A stretch of 64,000 nt of DNA from contig JABTVC010000001.1 of assembly GCA_015075005.1 (NCBI GenBank), positions 620,001 to 684,000 of the forward strand. Direction: 5' to 3'. The notes under the pieces are model-generated. The model saw nothing but the letters and a program-made list of their open reading frames with translations, made no database searches and was not told the origin of the DNA. Positions 1 through 8,994 of this stretch are shown here, piece after piece; positions within the stretch are counted from its first letter, which is position 1; the number at the start of each line of letters is the position of its first letter. Origin of the DNA: Planctomycetia bacterium (GTDB lineage: Bacteria; Planctomycetota; Brocadiia; Brocadiales; Brocadiaceae). A program made the translations under genes and the position numbers.

Positions 1-872
1 AATAGCGCTCAGCGAAGAAAATTCATACAGATATGCGAAACAGTCGGAGCGGTTTAATAGTAGTGAATTTACTCAATTTCGGTCCGGTCTCAGTCAAACT
101 ATTGGTAGATTGAGCAAAAATCAGATAACCTTGAGGCAATGAGTCAAAATCTCGAAGGGCGGGTCAATATGCTTGCATCGGAAAAAGATACGCTAAACAA
201 GGCATATTTACAAATGAAGGTAAGACAATCTATGTTAGAAAAAGACCATACCAAATTAAAGAAAAAGACTACATCTCTGGAAGTCGCCTATAAGAAGTTG
301 TCCAGCAAGGTTAATGTGGCGAAAACTTCTAAAAACCAAAGCCGGTAGCTCAAAAAATCAGGCGTAAAGACAGCACAAAAAAAATCCCTAAAACCAAAAG
401 TGCAGCAAAAGTTGTCCGGCAAGGTTAATGTGGCGAAAACTTCTAAAAACCAAAGCCGGTAGCTCGAAAAAATCAGGCGTAAAGACGGCACAAAAAAACT
501 ATCCCTAAACCAAAAGTACAGCAAAAAAACATCGGCAACTGGTACAAAGAATATTCGCAGTGAAAAGATAGAAAGCACATCTCATGTACAAGTTTATCCA
601 CCCGTCGCATCAGGTGAAAGGAAAAAATCGAAGAGCAACAGGGCGAAAAGGGTAGTGGCATAGACATAAAAAGATTAATGAGAAGGGGATTGATTACGGT
701 AAGAAGGGAATGTATGACGAAGCAATAAAGGAGTTTCAGAAAGTTGCAGCCATTGAACCTGATATGGCTAATGTCCATTACAACTTAGGCCTTGCTTATA
801 AAAAAGGGAATGCACTCTGATGCGGATAGAGAATTTTCTGAATACGAGCGGTTAAAAGGACAAAACAATTAA
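1..872 (+). pseudogene. Broken coiled-coil / Lys-rich / TPR protein (3' part)
   Basis: The window opens inside a gene. Frame 2 reads IALSEENSYRYAKQ and onwards to about 137, then the frame moves and 139-348 reads a charged coiled-coil segment (MSQNLEGRVNMLASEKDTL). A Lys/Ser/Gln-rich tandem repeat follows, and from about 671 a TPR motif (YGKKGMYDEAIKEFQKVAAI, then VHYNLGLAYKKG). One more frame change near 815 leads to SDADREFSEYERLKGQNN and a TAA at 870-872. Protein-level continuity across frames indicates one gene with at least three indels. The function is unknown; the arrangement suggests a TPR scaffold protein with a basic linker. The 5' end lies outside the window. Confidence 0.55.
297..528 (+). 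repeat. Tandem duplication, 114-bp unit, two copies
   Basis: The unit starting GTTGTCC(A/G)GCAAGGTTAA at 297 recurs at 411 with few differences. In frame it encodes a Lys/Ser-rich stretch (VNVAKTSKNQSR followed by SSKKSGVKTAQKK in a shifted frame). It forms the basic linker of the TPR gene remnant. Length changes in A-runs between the copies break the reading frame. Confidence 0.75.
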
Positions 873-979
873 GAAATATGCTATCCGTAATCCATATCAA
901 AGTACCCATGACTTTTAGATTTTTACGGTAAGCAGCTAACACGGGGGTAGTAGAATTGCCTACTGTTGTAAGAGTATTT

Positions 980-1408
980 CTATTTGCCCCTCACATTATC
1001 ATCCAAGTCTGTTTCGCCCGGTACTTTTTCTAATTCTGCCCGTATGACGTAGGTTCCTTCTTTTAACCCCCTGGTATTCCAGCTATAGGTTATCTTCTGA
1101 GAAGATAGACTCTGGAGTGTTTCTGCTTCCCTGCCTATTTGTTGTTTTGTTGTAGGGCATGTTACCGTTAAAATGGTTGTTACTTTCGACGTCCTTTCGT
1201 TACCAATAACCACTTCAACATTAACCTTTCTTCCGATAGTTACGCGTAATGGTGCGTCGAGAGATACAATTGCTACACCATTTACTGGCGGCTGTGCCTT
1301 CTTTATTTCAGTTGCTCTGCTACTATCGGATAATTTAATTGATAAAATGGTATATATGAAAAGAATTAAAATTACTCTCCAGCCCTTTTTGTCGTAGTTT
1401 GTCTTCAT
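980..1408 (-). CDS. Small secreted/anchored CARDB-like protein
   Basis: This 142-residue protein starts with a basic N-terminus and a hydrophobic stretch (VILILFIYTILSIKL, about residues 12-27) typical of a signal peptide or anchor. A beta-rich domain follows, with the pattern LRVTIGRKVNVEVVIGNE ... YVIRAELEKVPGETDLDDN. The closing E-x-D-x-x-D-N is characteristic of CARDB-type adhesion modules. A strong ribosome site (AAGGAGG, 7 nt before ATG) fixes the start at 1408. It probably acts outside the cytoplasm, but no partner is evident. The 3' end of a hutI remnant lies directly upstream on the same strand. The CARDB assignment rests on pattern only. Confidence 0.6.
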   Translation of the reverse strand: MKTNYDKKGWRVILILFIYTILSIKLSDSSRATEIKKAQPPVNGVAIVSLDAPLRVTIGRKVNVEVVIGNERTSKVTTILTVTCPTTKQQIGREAETLQSLSSQKITYSWNTRGLKEGTYVIRAELEKVPGETDLDDNVRGK

Positions 1409-1427
1409 AAATGTCCTCCTTTTTTAT

Positions 1428-1742
1428 GCATGTTGCGTGTGATAAATAGGTGTCTTTCATGAGAAAAAATGGTACTCCTGGCAACAGAACACAAATAACG
1501 CTACTCTCTTTTAATATTACTATATCACGATGTTTGGTGTTGTCAAGATGATCCGCCGATACCGCTTCCAGGTTAATAGCTAATGACACACCGCCAATAT
1601 CCTTAAATTCATTTGTATGTATCTTTAATCTAAAACCTAACGATTGTGCTGTTTTAAGCACCCTTTCTGATTGTTTTATGCTGAAAGCCCCCACGTCACA
1701 AAAAGTGTCGCAGAAAATTGCGTAAGGTTTTACCTTTGGCAA
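1428..1742 (-). pseudogene. hutI: Imidazolonepropionase (HutI) internal fragment
   Basis: About 105 residues match the middle of imidazolonepropionase, the third enzyme of histidine degradation: YAIFCDTFCDVGAFS, then LGFRLKIHTNEFKDIGG with a metal-ligand His, AVSADHL and VLLPGVPFFL. The amidohydrolase N-terminus and the C-terminal DFNPGS region are both missing. The frame runs on into unrelated sequence of the CARDB gene leader, so this is a remnant cut on both sides. A hutH remnant lies near 46.4 kb, which suggests a lost hut pathway. Identity comes from these motifs and their spacing. Confidence 0.75.
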
Positions 1743-1878
1743 TACCTTGCATACTAACTTAAAATTTCATCCATACCACGGAAAGTTTTAGTTTTAGGTT
1801 TATGAGATGCGCCTGTAGCCGTTACCAACTGTCCAATATTTTGTATGAATAAATCTGGTAATAGAGTCACGATTTTCC

Positions 1879-2463
1879 TTAATCAGGTCTCTCGTTGTCA
1901 CAATAATTTTTGTATTCTTCGGGGGTGTTCAGATTGATAAGGGATTGTGTCGATTGATTCAATCCCTTGAATTCCTGCTCGTCAACAACCCTTACTTTCA
2001 CTTCCGGAAAGAAGTCAATAACTCGCAATCTTCCTTCGTTAAGATAACGACATATTGGTTGTATACAATTCTTGGAATAAAAGGCGTGCAGGGGTTCCAG
2101 TCCGCGGCTCGTTTTGGGAACAACGACATCGTAGCTGTCGATCTGCTCGTAGAGATACATGATTACCTTTTCTTGAATAAACGGCATATCACAGGCTATT
2201 ATGAAGGCGTGATGACTTGTGGAGCGTACGAGCCCTGCACAAATACCACCGAGCGGGCCTTTCTCTGGTATTACGTCAGACACGATGGGTAGGTTCAGAT
2301 GTGCATAGATACCGGCATCGTTTGCCGATAAAATAATCTCATTAAAGATAGTACGTAATCTTTTTATTTGATGTTCAATGAATGTCGTGCGTCCATACTT
2401 AAGAAAAGCTTTATTAAAACCCATTCTCCGGCTTTTACCACCTACCAGTATTATTGCGGTCAC
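1879..2463 (-). CDS. mobA: Molybdenum cofactor guanylyltransferase MobA
   Basis: This 194-residue protein has normal family length. The nucleotide-binding signature ILVGGKSRRMGFNKAFL lies at residues 5-21, followed by IVSDVIPEKGPLGGICAGL and ACDMPF (metal-binding Asp). MobA transfers GMP from GTP to molybdopterin to give the bis-MGD cofactor of DMSO-reductase-type enzymes in the cytoplasm. In an anammox-like cell such cofactors would serve nitrite oxidoreductase or formate dehydrogenase, which is inference. The gene stands alone on the minus strand, divergent from the parvulin gene. MobB or other cofactor genes are not adjacent. The ATG at 2463 fits the family N-terminus. Confidence 0.9.
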   Translation of the reverse strand: MTAIILVGGKSRRMGFNKAFLKYGRTTFIEHQIKRLRTIFNEIILSANDAGIYAHLNLPIVSDVIPEKGPLGGICAGLVRSTSHHAFIIACDMPFIQEKVIMYLYEQIDSYDVVVPKTSRGLEPLHAFYSKNCIQPICRYLNEGRLRVIDFFPEVKVRVVDEQEFKGLNQSTQSLINLNTPEEYKNYCDNERPD

Positions 2464-2497
2464 TTCGTGTCCCTCACATGCATCAGGTCAAAAAACA

Positions 2498-2527
2498 TTG
2501 ACACATTTATTTTAACTGTGATATAAT
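2498..2527 (+). promoter_or_regulatory. Consensus sigma70-type promoter
   Basis: TTGACA (2498-2503) and TATAAT (2522-2527) are both perfect and separated by 18 nt. They lie about 57 nt upstream of the secreted parvulin gene, so this is its likely promoter, transcribing away from mobA. Confidence 0.7.
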
Positions 2528-2583
2528 GAAAAATCAAACTTATAGATATTTATATTCACTTTTAGCTCTCGAATTTACTCAAA

Positions 2584-3552
2584 ATGTTTACAAAAATGAA
2601 AACGTATATAACAGTTTCTCTCGCTTTCCTGGTAGTTGGCATAGAGATGTTTTTTGTCCAAACAACCTATGGTGAAGGAGCGAACGTCCCTAAGTCAGCA
2701 AAGACCGGACCCCAGATAGTTACTGATAAGAATATTGTGGCAATTGTAAATGGCAAAAAGATCGCAAGGCAAGAACTTTATGATCTATTAACTGATACCT
2801 ACGGAGAAGATGCGTTAGATGTACTTATTCGAAGAACACTGATCTATCAAATGGCAGAAAAAGAGGGGGTCAAAGTTACAAACACAGAAGTAGAGCAGAA
2901 ATTGAAGGCCTTTGTTGACAGTGAGATTGATGGTTTAATGCGCACGTATCGGATAAAAGACAAGGCAGACCTTGAAAAAGAATTGGCTAAGGCAGGTAGT
3001 AATCTTGCGCAATTAGAAAAGAAGATGTCTAAAAAGATGAGAAGGCAGGCTGAGATTGAGCTTCTTGCCGAAAAGCTTATGATAAAGACGATTGTTATCA
3101 CCGATGAAGAGCTGCAAAAGGCATACGATCTGGAGTATGGTGAAAAAATTGAGGCGGTTCAGATTGTCTTCAGGACTCGCAGAGAAGCTGAAGATGCGCT
3201 TAAAAAAATAAAGTCCGGCGCTGATTTTGCTACCCTTGCGAAAAATGAATCCGTCGATCGTATTTCTGCAGCCCGAGGGGGCCAGATGCAATCTTTTAGT
3301 CCGAAGAATGGCATTGGTTTGGAAGTGGCGCACTTAAAAACAGGTGAACTCAGTGATATTATCAAAACAGACTATGGCTACCATATTATTAAAATTACTG
3401 ACAGAAAACCACCGGTTAATAAAAGCTTCAAGTCTGTGAAGGGAGAATTGGAAAAAATCGTCAGAAATCAACAATACAAAGAGAGGATCGGCCCCTGGCT
3501 GATTAGCCTGATAGAAAATGCATCAATCACCAAGAATCTAACTACTGATTAA
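2584..3552 (+). CDS. Secreted parvulin-type peptidyl-prolyl isomerase (SurA/PrsA-like)
   Basis: This 322-residue protein has an N-terminal hydrophobic segment (TVSLAFLVVGIEMFFVQTTYG) consistent with a signal peptide. A SurA-N-like helical part follows (IVAIVNGKKIARQELYDLL, ending near LLAEKLMIK). The parvulin rotamase domain covers about residues 190-285 (VQIVFRTRREAEDAL, FATLAKNESVD, ARGGQMQSF, DIIKTDYGYHIIKITDR). It should assist folding of exported proteins in the periplasm-like compartment. Start choice is open: ATG 2584 or ATG 2599; neither has a clear Shine-Dalgarno site. A consensus promoter sits upstream. The domain order fits the family well, but substrate range cannot be read from sequence. 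Confidence 0.85.
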   Translation: MFTKMKTYITVSLAFLVVGIEMFFVQTTYGEGANVPKSAKTGPQIVTDKNIVAIVNGKKIARQELYDLLTDTYGEDALDVLIRRTLIYQMAEKEGVKVTNTEVEQKLKAFVDSEIDGLMRTYRIKDKADLEKELAKAGSNLAQLEKKMSKKMRRQAEIELLAEKLMIKTIVITDEELQKAYDLEYGEKIEAVQIVFRTRREAEDALKKIKSGADFATLAKNESVDRISAARGGQMQSFSPKNGIGLEVAHLKTGELSDIIKTDYGYHIIKITDRKPPVNKSFKSVKGELEKIVRNQQYKERIGPWLISLIENASITKNLTTD

Positions 3553-3647
3553 TTTTAAAATACTTGTTATCCATGTACATGTAATGGTCCGAACATTCCG
3601 GAAGTTCTTTAATAAATTATAACTTTAGATGTTATAGAAAAAATCCA

Positions 3648-4844
3648 ATGCCTGAAGAGTTTGTTATTAATGTTGCTCAGAGAGTTAAACATCTGCCACC
3701 GTACCTGTTTGGGCGATTAAATGCCTTAAAATATGAAAAACGAAGAAATAATGTTGATGTAATTGATCTTGGTATGGGGAATCCGAATGACCCTACACCT
3801 CAGCCGATTATTCAGAAGTTATGCGAAGCAGTCATGGACCCAAGGAATCACAGATATACCGTTTCTGCCAACGGGATTTATAATCTCAGGCGGGAAGTTG
3901 CCAAGTATTATGAAAAGCAGTTTCATGTAAACCTCGACACGGAAGAAGTTGTTTGTACTATTGGCTCAAAAGAGGGGATATCTCATCTTTGTTTAGGATT
4001 ATTGGAAGCGGGCGATACGGCTGTAGTGCCTAATCCTGCCTTCCCTATTCATATCCATGCCGTCAATCTGGCCGGTGGTAGAGTAGTTAGTGTGCCACTC
4101 ACAGAAGACGAGAGGTTTTTGCCAAACCTGATCAATACAGCGAAAAACCTTTCTCCTCTGCCCAAGATAATTATTTTAAATTTTCCGCACAATCCTACTG
4201 CCGCCACTATTGAATTGAGCTTCTTTGAAGAGATTGTACCATTTGCAAGAAGGCATAATATTATTATTGTCCATGATTTTGCCTATTGCGGGATTGCATT
4301 TGATGGCTACAGACCGCCCAGCTTTTTACAGGTCAAAGGTGCCAAGGAGGTTGGCGTAGAATTTAATACCATGTCTAAATCTTTTAATATGGCCGGCTGG
4401 AGGGTAGGGTTTTGCGTAGGAAACAAAGAGATTGTTAATACGCTGGCAAAAGTCAAGGGGTATTATGATTACGGTATCTTTCAGCCTGTGCAAATTGCGT
4501 CAATTATTGCACTCAGGGAATGTGACAAATATACCAGGGATCAGGCGCAAATTTATCAGAATAGAAGGGATGTTCTTTGTGACGGACTGAACCGCATCGG
4601 TTGGAACGTTAAAAAACCAAAGGCATCTATGTTTGTGTGGGCTCCCATCCCAGAAAAGTGGCGATCGATGGGTTCTGTGGATTTTGCATATAAGCTTATG
4701 AATGAAGCCGAGGTGTCCGTTGCCCCTGGAGCAGCTTTCGGCGAACATGGCGAGGGGTATTTAAGGTTAGCAATTGTAGAGAATGAGCTTCGTCTTAAAC
4801 AAGCTGTTCGCCAGATTGATCGTGCATTGAGAGATAACCGTTGA
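3648..4844 (+). CDS. alaC: PLP-dependent aminotransferase, AlaC/YfdZ type
   Basis: The 398 residues have the fold-type I layout: DLGMGNPNDPTP near 40-51, GSKEG at 106-110, NFPHNPTA, and the PLP-lysine motif SKSFNMAGWRVGF with Lys244. Similarity to E. coli AlaC is seen along the whole protein (RLPPY-like start, HDFAYCGIAFDG, ASMFVWAPIPE, FGEHGEGYLRLA). AlaC makes alanine from pyruvate and glutamate; related LL-diaminopimelate aminotransferases share the fold, so DapL-like activity is an alternative. That alternative matters because dapA lies at 42.7 kb. The gene ends 4 nt before rnfC, so they are probably co-transcribed. Confidence 0.85.
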   Translation: MPEEFVINVAQRVKHLPPYLFGRLNALKYEKRRNNVDVIDLGMGNPNDPTPQPIIQKLCEAVMDPRNHRYTVSANGIYNLRREVAKYYEKQFHVNLDTEEVVCTIGSKEGISHLCLGLLEAGDTAVVPNPAFPIHIHAVNLAGGRVVSVPLTEDERFLPNLINTAKNLSPLPKIIILNFPHNPTAATIELSFFEEIVPFARRHNIIIVHDFAYCGIAFDGYRPPSFLQVKGAKEVGVEFNTMSKSFNMAGWRVGFCVGNKEIVNTLAKVKGYYDYGIFQPVQIASIIALRECDKYTRDQAQIYQNRRDVLCDGLNRIGWNVKKPKASMFVWAPIPEKWRSMGSVDFAYKLMNEAEVSVAPGAAFGEHGEGYLRLAIVENELRLKQAVRQIDRALRDNR

Positions 4845-4848
4845 ACAC

Positions 4849-6203
4849 ATGATAACGCTTGTTAAATCAAAATTAAAAACCTTTGTCGGCGGTATACATC
4901 CAAGAGAGGATGGGAAAATTCTTACGCAAGGTAAGAAAGAGTCTCCCCTCTTATTCCCAAAAACTGTGTATTTGTTTATGAACCAGCATATCGGTGCCCC
5001 AGCTAGCCCGATTGTTAAAAAAGGGGACTTTGTCAAAAAAGGACAATTGGTTGGTAGTGCGCAAGGTTTCGTCTCCGCAAATGTGCATGCCTCCATCTCT
5101 GGTAAAGTCATGGATGTTGTGCCATGGCCACACCCTATCACCGGCGTAAAGTCTCCTGCCGTTGTTATAGAAAACTGCGGGGAGGACTCATGGGCAGAAG
5201 GTACGAATGTAGCTTCGGATATTGATCTTATATCTCCTGAAGAGATCAGGCTCTGTATCCAATCAGCAGGTATTGTTGGCTTGGGCGGCGCCACATTTCC
5301 CACACACGTAAAACTTACTCCGCCCAAAGACAAGATCATAGATACGGTTGTTATGAATGGTGCAGAATGTGAACCATATCTTACGTGTGATTACCGGCTT
5401 ATGTTGGAAAAACCTCATGAAATTATTCAGGGTTTGAAGCTGGTTATGAAGTGTATCGGATGTAAGAAGGCGCATATTGGCATTGAGGCGAATAAAAGTG
5501 ATGTTTCTGCCATTTTCAAAAATATAGTACTCGGCGATCCTGACATAAAGGTAGACCTTATGGAGATAAAATATCCACAGGGTGCTGAGCATCAACTTAT
5601 CAAGGCATTGTTGAACAGAGAATTTAAACCAACACAATTACCTTTAGAAGTAGGGGCTATTGTAATTAATGTTGAGACGGCCTTTGCCATATATGAAGCG
5701 GTGAAATTCAGAAGACCATTAATTGAAAGAATAGTTACCGTTACAGGAAGTGGTGTAGAAAATCCACAGAATTTTTTAGTCCGTTTTGGTACCCCAATTA
5801 AGCAGTTATTAGAAGAGGCAAAGGTTAAAGCGAACATAAATAAGGTTATCTTTGGCGGCCCTATGATGGGTATTGCACAAGGCAATATTGAGTCAGCCGT
5901 TACCATTAAGGGGACAGGAGGTATTCTTGTATTAACCGACGCTCAACAGTGGAATCTCACGCCTGCATCCGATGGGGCGCTGTATGAGATAGCTGTCCCT
6001 ATGGACTCAATCCCAGTGAGTTGAGTATTGTGTGCGAAGCGAAAGAGTTTAATCTGGCGCTTGATAATAACATTATGGAGTGTAAAGAGTGTGGTTGTTG
6101 CAGTTATGTTTGTCCGGCGAAAAGACCTATTGTTCATCTCATTAAATTTGCAAAAGCTGATATTGCCAAACAAAAGGCAAAGGCACATGCTGCACGTACA
6201 TGA
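4849..6203 (+). pseudogene. rnfC: Rnf complex subunit C, frame broken at first 4Fe-4S motif
   Basis: RnfC carries the NADH/FMN-binding barrel and two 4Fe-4S clusters of the Rnf ferredoxin:NAD oxidoreductase. The N-terminal part is intact (GGIHPREDGK, GLGGATFPTHVKL, MNGAECEPYLTCDYRL). The second cluster motif reads CKECGCCSYVCPAKRP. Where the first cluster motif should be, the DNA reads TGT ATG AGA T|AGC TGT CCC and then GLNPSEL in a new frame. About 17 nt coding for CGRCVD-like residues are missing, which shifts the frame and ends translation near 6024. Without this loss the protein would be about 457 residues, usual for a short RnfC. Upstream alaC and downstream rnfD are on the same strand. 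Confidence 0.85.
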
Positions 6204-6345
6204 GGTTGTTCGTTACGAATGCAAGTTATATCTTCGACTTAAACCAGCATCGTAATGTGTAATTGAGTTCTTTGTCCAGGCCGGAGCTACCATTGTAGTG
6301 CGTGAAATATCCTGAAAACCGTGATGAGTTATTAAAAAAAATTCC

Positions 6346-7377
6346 ATGTCGAAACCAATTCAAAGTAATAACAATTTAATTATGAGTGCTTCACCTCACA
6401 TATATGGTGAGGAAAATATTCCCAAGATTATGTGGGCCGTAGTATTTTCTTTGGTTCCTGCTGGTATTGCGGGAGTTTTTACCTTTGGATATTATGGTTT
6501 ATGGGTTGTCTTTGTCTGCAGTATAACAGCTGTTATCACCGAAATGGGTATTTTGCTGTTACGGAAAAAACCGGTTGTTAATACCATCAAAGACGGCAGT
6601 GCTGTGGTTACAGGGATTTTGCTGGCATACACTTTACCGCCAAGCACCCCATGGTACGCGTCTGTAGTAGGGTCTTTTTTTGCAATTGCCATTGTAAAAC
6701 ATGCCTTCGGTGGTTTGGGAAATAATATTTGGAATCCTGCCCTGGCGGCACGAGCATTCTTACAGGTGGCTTACCCTTCCTTTATGAACTCAGATTGGCG
6801 TGTCTTGCAGCATGGAATTGGCAATCTCGTCCATAATATTACCAAGACCGACCCCGCAGGTAAACTGGTAGATGCTATAACGAGGGCAACACCACTGGCA
6901 AAAGAAGCCGGGGCAGAAACATACCATCTCACTCAGTTACTTGCCGGAAACATTCCTGGTTGTATTGGAGAGACCTCTGTGATCGCCTTACTGCTGGGTG
7001 GTGTTTATTTAATCTATAAACGTTATATACATTGGTACGTTCCGCTTTATTATATAGCAACGGTATTTGTCATGGTTTTAATTTTACCTCCACGAATAGT
7101 GACCCCATGGTCCAATAACCCATTTTATCATATTTTTTCGGGAGGGTTATTCCTGGGTGCATTTTTTATGGCTACCGATATGGTTACATCACCTCTGACA
7201 AAAATGGGACTAGTCATCTTTGCTGTTGGTGTGGGCGTGTTAACGGCACTGATCCGCTTCTACTCCGGATACCCGGAAGGTGTATGCTATTCCATATTGC
7301 TTATGAACACGGCAACACCCCTTATTGATCGATTTACGAAGCCGAGACTCTATGGAAGCAGGGTAAAGAAGGTTTAG
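6346..7377 (+). CDS. rnfD: Rnf complex membrane subunit D
   Basis: This 343-residue protein is a polytopic membrane subunit with about eight to nine hydrophobic segments. The covalent-FMN site is visible as DAITRATPLA with Thr182; GGLGNNIWNPALAARAF is another family hallmark. RnfD holds FMN by a phosphoester bond and passes electrons across the membrane while ions are pumped. The length is normal. It lies 1 nt before rnfG, so they form a tight operon. The 142 nt between rnfC and rnfD hold no gene I recognise. Confidence 0.93.
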   Translation: MSKPIQSNNNLIMSASPHIYGEENIPKIMWAVVFSLVPAGIAGVFTFGYYGLWVVFVCSITAVITEMGILLLRKKPVVNTIKDGSAVVTGILLAYTLPPSTPWYASVVGSFFAIAIVKHAFGGLGNNIWNPALAARAFLQVAYPSFMNSDWRVLQHGIGNLVHNITKTDPAGKLVDAITRATPLAKEAGAETYHLTQLLAGNIPGCIGETSVIALLLGGVYLIYKRYIHWYVPLYYIATVFVMVLILPPRIVTPWSNNPFYHIFSGGLFLGAFFMATDMVTSPLTKMGLVIFAVGVGVLTALIRFYSGYPEGVCYSILLMNTATPLIDRFTKPRLYGSRVKKV

Positions 7378-7378
7378 T

Positions 7379-8107
7379 ATGCGAAAGAAAGCACAGTACA
7401 CGATTACTCTGACTTTAGTTTCTCTTTTAGCCTCATTAGGCGTATCTTCGACCTTTTTGCTTACAAAAGATACGATTAAAAGAAAAGAATTGGCTATTCG
7501 CACAGAGGCATTGTACGTGGTACTTCCTGGCCTGGAAGGTTCTCCTGAGGAAATAACGGCACCAAGGGCCGATGATCAAGACCGTGTCTATAATGGGGTA
7601 AACAAATCTGGCCAACTTATCGGTTATGCAGCATGCGGAGAGGCCCAGGGATATTCAAGTAAGATTAAGGTCATGGTGGGAATGGACCCCAATCTTGAAA
7701 AGATTATCGGTATTAATATACTTGCACAAAATGAGACTCCGGGGCTTGGTACAAAAATGACTGAGGTTGAAAGCACTTCCACGTTGTGGAGTGTAGTTTT
7801 TGGTAAAGAACTCAAATCAACCGATTGGGGTAGCGAAGAATTCTGGCAATTGGCAGAATCCCGGCAGCTTGAAAGAATAAAAAAATTTGGTTTGTTGAAA
7901 AAAGGGAAAAAACCTCAACCTTGGTTTCAAGAACAATTTAAAGGTAAAACTTACAATCAGATGGTCGTATCAAAAGCAAAAGATAACGAAAAGATTATGG
8001 CCATTACGGGAGCTACCATATCTACAAAGGCAGTAATTCATGCTGTACAAAATGCCATTGATAAAATAAGACACCTTGTTCAATCCCCGGCTTGGGAAAT
8101 TAAATAA
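7379..8107 (+). CDS. rnfG: Rnf complex FMN-binding subunit G
   Basis: The 242-residue protein has one N-terminal membrane segment (ITLTLVSLLASLGVSSTFLL) and a periplasmic FMN-binding domain. The attachment motif ITGATIST lies at residues 209-216 with Thr213 as the likely FMN acceptor. EGSPEEITAPR and IIGINILAQNETPGLGTKM are typical of RnfG. It works with RnfC and RnfD. rnfE, rnfA and rnfB are expected next, but scpB begins 28 nt after the stop, so the operon is incomplete here. Confidence 0.92.
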   Translation: MRKKAQYTITLTLVSLLASLGVSSTFLLTKDTIKRKELAIRTEALYVVLPGLEGSPEEITAPRADDQDRVYNGVNKSGQLIGYAACGEAQGYSSKIKVMVGMDPNLEKIIGINILAQNETPGLGTKMTEVESTSTLWSVVFGKELKSTDWGSEEFWQLAESRQLERIKKFGLLKKGKKPQPWFQEQFKGKTYNQMVVSKAKDNEKIMAITGATISTKAVIHAVQNAIDKIRHLVQSPAWEIK

Positions 8108-8134
8108 TTTTTAAGATCAACGGTATCGTGGCCT

Positions 8135-8662
8135 ATGAAAAGCATTGATGAAATTAAACCTATCGTTGAATCCCTTGTTTTTGCAGCAGAAGAACCAATT
8201 ACCCTCCGCAAACTCACCGACATTATCGAAGGTGCCGATAGTCCTCAGATTCAAGAAGCCATCTTACAATTGAAGGCCGATTATGATGCACAAGGCAGGT
8301 CTTTCCAGATAGAAGAAATTGCCGGTGGTTATCAATTGTTTACCAAACCTGATTATTATGAATGGATAGCGAAGTTACGAAAAAAATCAGGAGAAACAAA
8401 ACTCTAGCAAGCAGCCCTGGAAACACTTGCTATAATTGCATATAAACAACCCATCTTGCGGGCAAATCTGGAATCTATCCGTGGAGTTCAGTCAGGGCAG
8501 ATAATCAGGCTGCTTATGGAGAAAGATCTTGTTAAGGTGGTAGGCAGGGACGAATCACTAGGGCATCCATTGCTCTATGGGACTACAAGAAAATTTCTTG
8601 AATATTTCGGATTGAAGGACATGAAGGACCTACCTAAGATTGAGGAGTTGGAAGCTCCGTAA
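8135..8662 (+). pseudogene. scpB: Chromosome segregation protein ScpB with in-frame amber stop
   Basis: ScpB is the winged-helix subunit that joins ScpA and Smc in the condensin that compacts chromosomes. Both halves are in the same frame: IDEIKPIVESLVFAAEEPIT at the start, and AALETLAIIAYKQPILRANL with IRGVQSG and LLYGTTRKFLEYFGL after the break. A single TAG at 8405-8407 (K-L-stop-Q) stands where the family has Ser or Arg (LS/RAALETLAIIAY). One base change (TCG to TAG) or a sequencing error would explain it. The intact length of about 175 residues is normal. The unusual neighbour is the Rnf operon directly upstream. Confidence 0.85.
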
Positions 8663-8671
8663 AACTATTAT

Positions 8672-8866
8672 ATGAATGAAGTCGCCGGGGCTGTAATGAG
8701 AACGAAAATAAACACAAAACCTGTGTTTGTATCTCCCGGCCACAAAACAAATCTAGCATTTGCAATCCGTATTGTTTTAAAGACATGCTGTGGATATCGT
8801 ATTCCAGAACCAGTACGACAAGCCCATTTATTGTTAAATAAGTTGCGGAGGGAATTGGCTGGGTAA
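8672..8866 (+). pseudogene. nfi: Endonuclease V C-terminal remnant
   Basis: The 64 codons match the end of endonuclease V, which cleaves DNA next to deoxyinosine: EVAGAVMRTK, KPVFVSPGHKTNLAFAI and GYRIPEPVRQAHLLLNKLR. The N-terminal two thirds, including the catalytic Asp residues, are absent; scpB ends just 9 nt upstream. An internal ATG opens the fragment but a functional product is unlikely. This is one of several genes in the window trimmed to one end. Confidence 0.8.
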
Positions 8867-8994
8867 CATGGTACTATTTTTGCGTAAACGATATTATGCC
8901 GACATCCGGGTGCGGTGTCTCCTATACCAGGCATCGCTACGGTAAAAAAATAGATGGCCAAGAGAAAATATCTAACCAGGGGAAGGTATAATAT

